NCBI GenBank assembly: GCA_027596195.1
Contig: JADGJG010000195.1
Coordinates: 1 to 32,318 of the forward strand
Source: Podochytrium sp. JEL0797
Lineage: Eukaryota; Chytridiomycota; Chytridiomycetes; Chytridiales; Chytriomycetaceae
Length of the DNA stretch: 32,318 bases
Reading direction: 5' to 3'
The notes under the pieces were generated by a model. It saw nothing but the letters and a program-made list of their open reading frames with translations. It was not told the origin of the DNA and searched no databases. The position numbers and the translations under genes are program-made. Shown here in pieces: positions 1 to 8,324 of this stretch. Numbering within the stretch: position 1 is the stretch's first letter; every line of letters starts with the position of its first letter.

Positions 1-938
1 ATTGTCTGGTTGGTGGACATGTCGAAATACAAACGCGCCTGGTCAAAGTTTTTAATGGCTGGGATGGCGAGTTGTTCGCGTTCGACATTCCTATCAACAA
101 AGTCGTCAAAAGAAACGACCTTCGGATCCTGGACAATGTTAGCATTCGAATTAGAAACAGGAATAAAGAATGTTTTTGTTGGTTTTGTATTTTGTTTATT
201 TTTTTGGTTGTTTTTATTTTTTGAGAAGGGAACAGAGAGAGAAGGAAGGGGAATGGGGGTGTCGTTGCTGTGGTCCAAGAGAGAGCAGGTTCTCGATGTC
301 GACTTTTCCCTGAGACTCAAGCGGTAACGGTTCATGAATCCAGCGCGCCAAGAGGACGAGGCGACAAAGTCCTCTCTGCGTCGCGCTGCTGCTTCGTCCA
401 GAGTCGCATCTGCCAAGAGGGCAAGGGGATCCTTGACGAGTGCCAGCATCCAGTCGCTCAGGTCCGAGCACGACACGGCATGGCCGCGGTTCCGCTGGTC
501 AGCGACGACGGCAAACAGCCTGGCCTCCTCGTGTGGAAACAAGCAACGCACCATGGATGGAGTGGGGGTGAGAGTGGAGGGAATGCCGTCGTAGTCGATG
601 ATAATGTGTTCGAGAGAGGGAATGGGAGTGTCGATTCGAGTGTGGTGTGTGCGCCCTCCGCCCACCATGCGAGTGCCCCACGGCAGATGGAATGAGGCAT
701 GCAGTGATCGCCTGTGTTCTCTCAGTGTGTCGATGGATCGCACCCACTTTGAGACCATGGCACGGGAGAGTGAGTGTTGTGTGGCAATGGCAGTGAGTGC
801 ACCTGTGCGTTGTTTGCGGTATGGGTGTGATGCAATGAGTGCAGTGTTGAGAGTGACAACCTGTTCGGCAATCAATAGTTTGTAAGTGTGAGTGTACTGT
901 TTGCGCATGGCAGTGAGTGATGGGAGTGTGCGAGCCAT
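1..938 (-). CDS. pogo/Tigger-like DDE transposase-family protein, 3' part missing (window edge)
   Basis: An uninterrupted 312-codon frame starts at the ATG at 938 and runs off the left edge, so no stop codon is seen. Residues 45-75 look like an N-terminal helix-turn-helix (TGALTAIATQ...MVSKWVR). Residues 133-212 fit a CENP-B type DNA-binding domain: a FPHEE..L opening, an R..G..VS..DL..WML stretch, then SSSWRAGFMNRYRLSLR. After a low-complexity Asn/Lys-rich linker, residues 293-311 read AIKNFDQARLYFDMSTNQT, which fits the first catalytic block of pogo/Tigger DDE transposases (I.N.D.....FDMP.N.T). The family is known from transposons and from domesticated genes. The catalytic remainder lies outside the window, so activity cannot be judged. 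No terminal inverted repeat was recognised upstream. The linker could hide an unspliced intron. Confidence 0.6.
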   Translation of the reverse strand, partial: MARTLPSLTAMRKQYTHTYKLLIAEQVVTLNTALIASHPYRKQRTGALTAIATQHSLSRAMVSKWVRSIDTLREHRRSLHASFHLPWGTRMVGGGRTHHTRIDTPIPSLEHIIIDYDGIPSTLTPTPSMVRCLFPHEEARLFAVVADQRNRGHAVSCSDLSDWMLALVKDPLALLADATLDEAAARRREDFVASSSWRAGFMNRYRLSLREKSTSRTCSLLDHSNDTPIPLPSLSVPFSKNKNNQKNKQNTKPTKTFFIPVSNSNANIVQDPKVVSFDDFVDRNVEREQLAIPAIKNFDQARLYFDMSTNQT

Positions 939-1345
939 TGCTTGTGGTTGAGTCGTTTGTTGGCAAGAAAAGAAACAAAAAATCTCGCATACTTTCCCTG
1001 TGCCTAACCTCTGAATTTCAAATCAAGGTTCAAAACTAAAAAGTGGGAAGTTGCTTCTTGCGGGAGAATCACAGTAAAAAAATATGCAAAAAACCCAACA
1101 AACAGTTTTTCTTCTTCAATTAATATAGAGTAGTTCACTGGTGAAAAAGAGGGAAAGAGAATTTCAGGAGACTCAAATCCCAATCCGCACGAATTCTTGA
1201 AGAATAAACAAAGGCACTCGAACTTGTTTGCTCTTTTCTTTTTGCTCCAATGAACTCCTTATCCGTGTGATTTTAGCGCAAATAACGCGACGGATTCGGT
1301 TCCAACTTTTTGTTTCGACGTGTCGAAAAAGAATTGTCTCGAAAC
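939..1345. promoter_or_regulatory. divergent intergenic region between the transposase-like gene and IFT81
   Basis: This 407 bp separates two divergently transcribed genes and so should hold both promoters. It is AT-rich, with A-runs near 1076-1090 and TTAATATA near 1119. No convincing coding frame or named regulatory motif is visible. Confidence 0.4.
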
Positions 1346-4111
1346 ATGGCCAGCGACCTCAAACTCGTTTCCGAAAAGCTCGCCCTTCCACCCTTCAACA
1401 AACAGCTCTCCGTCATCCAACTGCACGATGAAGTCCCTGCATACGCATTGATCCAACTCATTTCCGATGTCGCTGCCTATCTCGAAGAAGGCGGGCCTTC
1501 GAAATCAATTCATCTCGTTGACATTCGCAATGAAGAGCCCGAGGCGACTGCGTGGCGCGTTGGAGAGTTTATGCGCATTCTGAAGTTTCGCGGACAAGGA
1601 TTGGACGTGTGAGTTTTTTGTTTTGCGCCTTGTCAAAACCTTTTGAAAACCGCGTCTATGAGTTCGACAAAGCTCACCAGTATCGAAATTTTACGTGCAT
1701 TGCACACAGGAATTCACTCCGCCAAGAGATCCAAGACGCCGATCGCGCGTTGTTGCTCGAGATTCTGTATTTCCTATGCAAAGACATGGCGATTCACAAA
1801 AAGCGGTGCTATTTGGCGCCGTTTTTGGAGATTGTCGATGTGCCCTCCGATTTCATTCAAGACGATGGTGAATTCCAACATCCCCCCCCCCCCCCCCCCT
1901 TCCTTTTTTCTAGAAACTGATGGTTTTGTTTTTCAGTCATGCTCGAGCTCAGTGAACAAGTATCCGAAATGCAGGACCAGTTCAAAGAATTGCATCGCTA
2001 TGTTGAAGGGTTGCGCCAAACGGGGGGAGCTACCGCGAGTATGAAGCGCGAAATTCAGCAGATGGAGGAAGAGAAACAGCAGGTCTTGAGTAAGATTGGA
2101 AAGATAAAAAAGAAAGTGGAGCAAGTGGTGAGTAAATGATCGACTGGGGGAGGAGGGGGGGGGCGGTTAAGTGGCGTGTTTGGCTTTTGTGATTTCTCAT
2201 GATTTCGAAATAGCCGAATCATCAAGTTTGGTTGGAGGCCGCCAAGAAATTGAGGATGGAGCAGCAAGCGGATGCGAATATTAGTGAACGGTAAAGTTTG
2301 CAACTCCCTTTCGCCTGAAGACTGAAACCAAACACAAATAACAGAATCCGCGAGCAAAAAGCCGCCGTCCAAAACGCAGACAAAAAATATGCAGCCGTTC
2401 AACAAGTGTTGAAAGAAGCGCGTGTAAGATCTCTTTTTCATCTTTATTCACTTCTCGACTTTCCCCGCGCCTGACGCCCGAAAATTACCCAGAACACAGC
2501 CATGAGCGGCGGCGCCGAATCCCTCCTCGCCAAAATGCAAGAAGAATGCAAAATGAACAAATACCTAGCCACCACGAACCTCCCCCAAACCATGAACGAG
2601 ACCAAACAGCGCATTCGCGATCTCAAACGCGTGATTAACGAGCCTGCTCTGCGGGAGGTGGATTTTGAGAACATGGATCAAGAGGTTAAAATGTTGAATG
2701 AAGAGACTGTGAGGTTGGCGGAGAAGAAGCTTTTGAAAGCAAAGTGAGCCCCCTCTCCCCGTTTCGCTTTATTTTTTGGTGTTGAGGCTATTGTTTTTGT
2801 TGTTGACTTCTTCTGATTCCAGTTCCGGGGATGACAAGCTGTCTCTGTTTCGTCAACAAGCGGCCATTATCGCTCGTAAGAAGGAAGGAACGGCGCAGAG
2901 ACTCAATTCTTTAACGGAAGAAGTCATGAGACTCTCTGACGAGCTCGACAAGAGAAGAGATCAGCACCGCGGAGGACCTGGAGGAAGGGTAAAAATACGC
3001 ACACCCCCTTCTTTGGAGACCGAGTCTAAACCCTTTTTTCATTTCATTCAAACAAAAAGGCGTTGAAAGGCGACGACCTCAAAAAATACGTCGGCGAACT
3101 CCGCATCAAATCGAACCTCTACAAACAAAAACGCGCCGATTTATCCGAAACCCAAACCGAACACGGCATTCTCCAACGCACGCACCAAATCTTGTCGAAC
3201 CGTGAAGAAACCATGTTGTCTTCCCTCAATGAAATGGAACGACGCACGGGTGTGCAAGGGTACCACCGCGAACGCGACACGCTTGAAAAGGTTTCTGAAC
3301 GCAAGAGTGAGATGGATGAGTTGAAGGGGAAAACGTTGCAAGAGATTAGTGATATTATATCGAGTTTGGTGGGGAGTATTAACGACAAGAAGACGGTGTT
3401 GGCGCCTGTGATTCAAGAGTTGAGGAAGTTGAGGGTTGTGGCGAGTGATTTGGAGGCGGATTATGTGGAGAGGAAGAGGCATTATGATGGGTTGATGGTT
3501 GGGTTGGATAGGTAATAATTTCCTTTTCTCGGCCGACTCGAAAACTGATGCTCTGTTTGATAGTGAGGCTGTGAAGTTGGAGCATGAAGTGAAAGGGTAT
3601 AGGCAAGATATTCAGAATGACCAAAGTCGGTACCATTACGTCAACATGTCCATTGGACTTATTGATATCGCGCAAGACAAAGGTGCGTAGCATCGCACTC
3701 TGCTTGTGAATTTAACCCGCCCATTTTAGTTTTGCACGAAATGAAGGCCTACATTGGCGGCGACGACGCTGTTGAAGCCCAACAAAAAGCGCGAGGATTC
3801 AAAACCTATCGAGACGTGTACAACAAAAAGATTGTGGAGCAGGAGAATGCTGGAAAGTCGTTGCGTGATCAGCAAAAGGAGATCAAGGTACGCATTTACC
3901 TCTTTTTTTAGCCTCATTTTCTAATGTCCTAATCTTGGTTCACAAAAAAATATAGTCGCAACATGAACCGAATGTGAAGCAGTTGGGATTCTTTTTGGAT
4001 GTCAAGAAATTGTTGCAGTTGAAGGTGGCTCATAATCAAAAGCTATTGAATGGTGGAGGGATGGATACTTCTGGGTTTACGCAAATTACGCAAGATCGAC
4101 TTGTGTTGTGA
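1346..4111 (+). CDS. IFT81: intraflagellar transport protein 81 (IFT81)
   Basis: Eleven exons join in phase: 1346-1608, 1710-1867, 1937-2127, 2214-2290, 2345-2423, 2493-2743, 2823-2988, 3060-3511, 3564-3682, 3730-3887 and 3956-4111. They give 689 residues (human IFT81 is about 676). IFT81 is a core IFT-B subunit that, with IFT74, carries tubulin into the growing flagellum. The first ~120 residues match the calponin-homology-like tubulin-binding domain (ISDVAAYLEE, LVDIRNEEPEATA, CYLAPFLEIVDVPSDFIQDD). The rest is coiled coil with family blocks such as KLSLFRQQAAIIARKKE, LKGDDLKKYV, SRYHYVN and HEMKAYI, ending TQDRLVL. The ATG at 1346 starts the conserved N-terminus; an ATG-less extension upstream is open but not conserved. 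Introns are 47-101 nt. The second holds a long C run. Confidence 0.93.
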
Positions 4112-4522
4112 AAAAAGAATAAGAATGGATTTTTTTGACATTGGCAAGCATTTCACACCTTTCTAATTCTTTTGTTCCTTAAAGAGCTGTTCTCGACGCT
4201 CCGAGCTTTGGGAATGAGTCAAGCTGCGAGTCCCGATTTCGATTATGGAAAGGCAATTCATTGATTGCGATTGTTGCGGAGTGTTTTGGAGTGGCAAAGT
4301 CGGGTGAAAGCCGCAGCGGAGTTTCCAGAGTTTTTCCGCAATCTGCACACAAACAAGTCCCCTTTTTGCATCGGGTAAATCAATGCCCCCATGAATTAGT
4401 TTGTGCTCGTCAAAATGTGCTCGTCAAAATAATCGATGCCAAATCGTGGTGATCACTGTCAAAACCGACGAAATTTTCTTGCCATTTTCCACGCACAAGC
4501 ATCCCAAATTTCACCCCACGAG
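4112..4522. other. intergenic region IFT81-DGAT2
   Basis: This 411 bp stretch holds the 3' end of IFT81 and the presumed promoter of the downstream acyltransferase gene. A short direct duplication (TGTGCTCGTCAAAA, twice) lies at about 4402-4428. No credible coding frame was found on either strand. Confidence 0.4.
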
Positions 4523-5554
4523 ATGGCGACCAAGACTTCCGCCGCCCACGAGAGGCTCCTGCAGTTCCACACGATTGTGCTGTGGATTCTCGTCCCCTTT
4601 GTCTGCATATCCATCGTGATTGCGATGCTTCTAATCTCGAACCTGGTGAGGCTTCTTCACGATAAGAGATTGTGGATCTGCAGCAAAACTCATTTTTCCC
4701 TCCCTCTCAACCAGACCCGAGCCATCGCTGTCCTGTATATTCTCTACATCTACTTTGACAAGACCCAACAGCGTGGAAACCGCGGCGTTGCGTGGATGCG
4801 TAACTCTGCTTTCTGGCGGATGGCGGCCAAATATTACCCCGTGTCGCTGCACAAAACTGCCAACCTACCGCCCAACAAAACCTATGTGATGGGGTACCAC
4901 CCGCACGGCGTCATTTGTGTTGGATGTCACATTTCGTTTGGTTGCGATGCCATGGGAGTCAAGGACAAGTTCCCTGGTGTTGATATCCATCCAGGAACGC
5001 TCGATATGAACTTTATGATTCCTGGGTTTAGGGAGTTGTTGTTGGGTGATGGGTACATTAGTTGTTCCAAAAAGGCTCTCGATTATTCGCTGGAGCATGG
5101 ACAGTCGGTTGTGTTGGTTGTGGGGGGTGCGCAGGAGGCCTTGGACGCGATTCCTGGGACCAACAAGCTTGTGCTCAAGAAGCGGTTCGGGTTCGTCAAA
5201 CTCGCGTTGCGGCATGGGTCCTCGCTTGTGCCTGTGTTTGGATTCGGGGAGAATGATTTGTGGAATCAGGTGGATAACAGTGAGGGGACGTTTGTGCGCA
5301 AGTTTCAGGAGTTTGTGAAAGGGGTGATTGGGGCTTCGCCTTTGTTGATTTATGGGAGGTTTGGGGGAGTGCCGTTTAGAAAGCCGGTGAATGTGGTGGT
5401 GGGGGCGCCGATTGAGTGTCCCAGGATTGAGAACCCGTCGGAGGAGGTTATTCAGGAGTACCATGGGATGTATGTGGCTGTTCTGCAGAAGTTGTATGAG
5501 GATCACAAGGATGCGTTCTCTCCGCAGCAGAACGCGGAACTGATTATTAACTAA
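4523..5554 (+). CDS. diacylglycerol acyltransferase type 2 (DGAT2 family)
   Basis: Two exons, 4523-4645 and 4715-5554, give 320 residues. DGAT2 enzymes transfer acyl-CoA to diacylglycerol to make triacylglycerol at the ER and lipid droplets; zoospores store such lipid. Residues 14-60 form a hydrophobic hairpin. The active-site motif YHPHGV is at 102-107. Further conserved blocks are PGFRELLLGDGYISCSK, VLVVGGAQEAL and KRFGFVKLALRHGSSLVPVFGFGE. The length fits MOGAT/DGAT2 proteins (about 330 to 420). The 69 nt intron has no stop and is a multiple of three, so an unspliced reading adds 23 residues inside the hairpin. Its GTGAGG...CCAG ends and the better hairpin after removal favour splicing. 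The frame is open upstream to 4436, but that extension is not family-like. The 3' end is 84 bp from the convergent TMEM205-like gene. Confidence 0.9.
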   Translation: MATKTSAAHERLLQFHTIVLWILVPFVCISIVIAMLLISNLVRLLHDKRLWICSKTHFSLPLNQTRAIAVLYILYIYFDKTQQRGNRGVAWMRNSAFWRMAAKYYPVSLHKTANLPPNKTYVMGYHPHGVICVGCHISFGCDAMGVKDKFPGVDIHPGTLDMNFMIPGFRELLLGDGYISCSKKALDYSLEHGQSVVLVVGGAQEALDAIPGTNKLVLKKRFGFVKLALRHGSSLVPVFGFGENDLWNQVDNSEGTFVRKFQEFVKGVIGASPLLIYGRFGGVPFRKPVNVVVGAPIECPRIENPSEEVIQEYHGMYVAVLQKLYEDHKDAFSPQQNAELIIN

Positions 5555-5638
5555 AAGTCAGATTTGCAAATAAAATACATTCATCTATCAATTCGCTGAA
5601 ATATATAGTGCTTTTATTGCCCTTCTTCTAATTCACAT

Positions 5639-6203
5639 CTACTGCTTCGCGGCAAGATTAGCGCCAAATTGCGCACCCACCCAAAGACAGTTCTGCACCG
5701 CCGCCACAACCACCACCAAATTCAACAAAAAGCTAGCAGCATGCATCCGCTTGAACTGTTTGTGAATGCTCATGGCCGTTTCCTTTCCGTCCTTCAAATC
5801 CTGCGCCTTCCTCTCCTTCGCGGCATGCATGCTTGGTTCCACGACTTTGAGGTTCAAAAGCGCACTGAATGAGGCGGATGTCATCATGAGAGTTGTCCAT
5901 CGGGTGCCTCCGAGGGCGTTGGTTGAGTAAGCGAGGAAGAGGGAGAGGAGGAAGGAAATTGCGAAATAGGACGGGAAGAGGCGGGCTTTGAGTTGTCCGT
6001 ATTGGGGTCTTGTCAGGGTTTTGTATTGGATCATGGAAGTGACAAATGTTGTGTGCAGGACCTATTGTTGTGGGGTTGGTGAGAATCGTCACACGAAGAT
6101 GAATGAATGAATATGCGTGTGGTTTGCTTACCATGCCAGTGACGGAGCCGAGGGCAAGGACATGAAGGCCGGAGAGGGATGGCAAGATTGTTTGGAAAGA
6201 CAT
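5639..6203 (-). CDS. TMEM205-like (DUF4149) membrane protein, copy 1
   Basis: Exons 6203-6132 and 6061-5639 with a 70 nt intron give 164 residues. The protein has about four hydrophobic segments: HVLALGSVTGM..LHTTFV, LFPSYFAISFLLSLFLAY, TLMMTSASFSALLNL and AASFLLNLVVVVAAV. The block YGQLKARLFPSYFAIS and the later N...VVEPSM resemble the TMEM205/DUF4149 family, whose biochemical role is poorly defined. A paralog with the same architecture and the same intron position (directly after the TGM codons) lies at 7635-8176. Copy 1 has a longer charged loop (KERKAQDLKDGKE). Expression and localisation cannot be read from the sequence. Confidence 0.82.
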
Positions 6204-6433
6204 TTGTGCGGTTTGAAGTTGTTTTCGGCTTGACCAAGTTTTCAAGCACTTTTCTCCCCTATTTAAATCGAAATCGGATTTTAAATCGGATTAGAAATTG
6301 AAATGCCTTGGCATTTTTGGTCGAGGCAAGGCCGTTTTTTGATTGACACAAAATACGAGTTTGGTGTCGAGTTGACCTGCTGCTGCCCGGACTTGCCCGA
6401 CTTGTGCAGAAACTGCCCGTTTTAGTGGGACGA

Positions 6434-6618
6434 TTCCTTGCAAACCTTGGGTTCACTTGCTTGCATCGATCGCTGCCTGGCATACACTTCGTTCAGGCTC
6501 GTTCAGGTTCTTGCATGAACCGCGAGATCGAGGCAAACAGTTTTATCATGGACTGTGCGTGGATTGCGTATGCAGGCTGCGATTAAGGCAAGCAAGTGAA
6601 TTCTAGGTTTGCAGCAAA
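6434..6618. repeat. imperfect inverted repeat (arms ~55 bp, spacer ~70 bp)
   Basis: The left arm (about 6434-6490) contains TTGCAAACCTTGGGTTCACT, TGCTTGCATCG and GCTGCCTG. It aligns by eye with the reverse complement of the right arm (about 6563-6618), which reads TGCAAACCTAGAATTCACTT, GCTTGCCTTAATC and GCAGCCTGCATACG. Identity is roughly 75%. The spacer has its own small hairpin (GGTTCTTGCATGAACC, about 6507). No ORF spans it, and no target-site duplication was recognised. Confidence 0.5.
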
Positions 6619-6998
6619 TTCCAGGCAGCAATCGAGGCAACCAAGGCATGATTACGAACCTTATTTGGAAAAAATGAAACACGAAACAAAAGTCGATCAT
6701 CAGTTTAAATTCATTCAATCCGAGCTTCACAGGGTGAGTAGTACTCTTTCATGCGAGTTCGGATCCGTTGGAGCCACCACCTGCCTGTTGTGGGTGCCGA
6801 GCAAATGCCCTTCAAACCTCAACAGATTCGATAATGATCGCCAACAACCTCACAACACGCCGGACTCAGAAGACCTCCCAAATCCCGCCACCCCTTGCGC
6901 ATGCAATTTTGATTGCATTACTGAAACCAACGAGTGAATTAAAGCCACGGACAAGCTGGAGGAGGACATTGGGATGGACAAAACCCGCCTTGCTGTCA

Positions 6999-7455
6999 CT
7001 CACTGCAACCGTCACAGCAGATCATCATGTTGTCTTCGGTATTGTTGCTGCATTTGCAGTTGATATTGGAGGCCGTTGAGGATGAGGGAGAGGAGGGGCG
7101 GAATGGTTCGTCCGTTTGGAATCGGGTCGCGGGCTCTTCGGAGCTTTCGAAAGCACGATCATTCAGCCTTCGTCATTGCTGGACTCATCAGACATGTTTG
7201 GCAGTACGTTGGCGTCCTTGGTGGGCAGTTTGAAAGGGATGGACGGAATTGTCTAAAATTTTGACGATGGAGTTATGGGACAAAGAAAAAGGGTTTTGCT
7301 ACCTTTATGGTATTTTTTTTTCCAAATTGCATTTTCCAGTCGACGTGGCGAGTGGAGGTGGAAGTCTGAACACGTTCTGGAGTCACAGGGGGCACGCTGG
7401 ATGCGATTGGGGCGCCGCAGGGGTACTCGTTGGCTGCGTGGGCGTTGGCCAGCAA
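6999..7455 (-). pseudogene. PHD-finger protein fragment, frameshifted and truncated
   Basis: Two coding-like segments join in phase across a 50 nt intron (7302-7253). The first, 7455-7303, has NEYPCGAPI and TSTRHVDWKMQF. The second starts at 7252 with TIPSIPFKLPTKDANVLPN and MSDESSNDE. The frame then breaks, and in the next frame it continues with FESSEEPATRFQTDEPF and the start of a PHD finger: C.C...TEDNMMICCDGCS, at about 7058-7000. This resembles the Set3/MLL5-type finger (MICCDKCS), which binds methylated histone H3. The second half (W.H..C and the last cysteine pair) was not found downstream; a stop follows almost at once, although a GTGAGT just after the last Cys could be a donor. The 5' end is also unclear. 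It may be a relic, or a live gene carrying a sequence error. Confidence 0.4.
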
Positions 7456-7634
7456 TTACCTGGTTTCTTTCCTGACTCGGAAAAAATAGGAATGGAAGCG
7501 ATTTTTCCCAGTCTTGCCAAACTGGAAAATCCAGATTGGGTAAAAATAACGATCCCGAAATAAAAATCGAAAATCTTCACACCCGGCATTTGAGCAGTTA
7601 AAACTTTCCAAGAGAATAAACGGTTTATTCAAAA

Positions 7635-8176
7635 TCAGTTTTTGGCCGCCCACTTGCTACCGACCCAGAGACAATTGGCCACACAAGCTCCAACCATGCC
7701 CATGTTCAACAGGGAGCTGATACCGTGCAGGATTCCGAACCTCTTGATCACGTGAGGCGGAACAACTGATCCCGCCTTCTCAAACTGCTGGCGGAGAGCT
7801 TTCGTGGACGCAGCCATGGGTCCCACCACAGCGAGGTTGGCCAGGGCACCCGCAGTCGCGGCGGCCATGACACCAGCAACCATGGCATCCTGCGGACCCA
7901 GCGAGTTGGTCGAATACGTCAAGAAGAGCCCCAAACCAGTCGAAATCGCAAAGTAAGGCGGGAATTGGTGGCCCTGAAGCTGCCCAAACATTTGGCGCGG
8001 GAGTGTTTTGAATTGGATCGGAGCTGCAACGAACGTGGTATGCAAGACCTGTCGATGCCATGTCATTGCTGTCATTCCATGCTGATAATTCGGGCTTTAC
8101 ATACCATGCCGGTCAAAGTGCCCAGAGCAAGAACGTGAGACCCGTGGAGGCCTGGAAGAAAGTCGGTCAACGTCAT
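7635..8176 (-). CDS. TMEM205-like (DUF4149) membrane protein, copy 2
   Basis: Exons 8176-8105 and 8048-7635 with a 56 nt intron give 161 residues. The first exon (MTLTDFLPGLHGSHVLALGTL) and the block VLHTTFVAAPIQFKTL closely parallel copy 1. Four hydrophobic segments are visible, including FPPYFAISTGLGLFLTYSTN and a C-terminal GISSLLNMGMVGACVANCLW. Intron position and phase are identical to copy 1, which shows tandem duplication after the intron was gained. The charged loop is shorter (STKALRQQFEKAG). The start codon is 148 bp from the divergent F-box gene. The molecular function of the family is not established. Confidence 0.84.
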
Positions 8177-8324
8177 CTTTTTCGCGTGTATTTCCGTCGA
8201 TTTCGAACCTTGCACGCTTTCTACCATTCCCTCCCTTTTCTTTTCCTTTGATAGATGGTGAATCTTTTCCCTTCTCAGTTGAATTAAAATATTGACACGT
8301 CGTGAAAAGCTTCCAGAAGACAGA

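Noticed and set aside
499..990. A 163-codon minus-strand frame starting upstream of the transposase-like ATG
   Set aside because: It is rich in Thr/His/Cys repeats from a TCACAC-type composition bias and overlaps, in another frame, the frame with recognisable HTH and DDE blocks.
4865..5506. A 213-codon minus-strand frame opposite DGAT2
   Set aside because: It is antisense to a clear DGAT2 exon and has shadow-like composition (His/Pro/Arg-rich).
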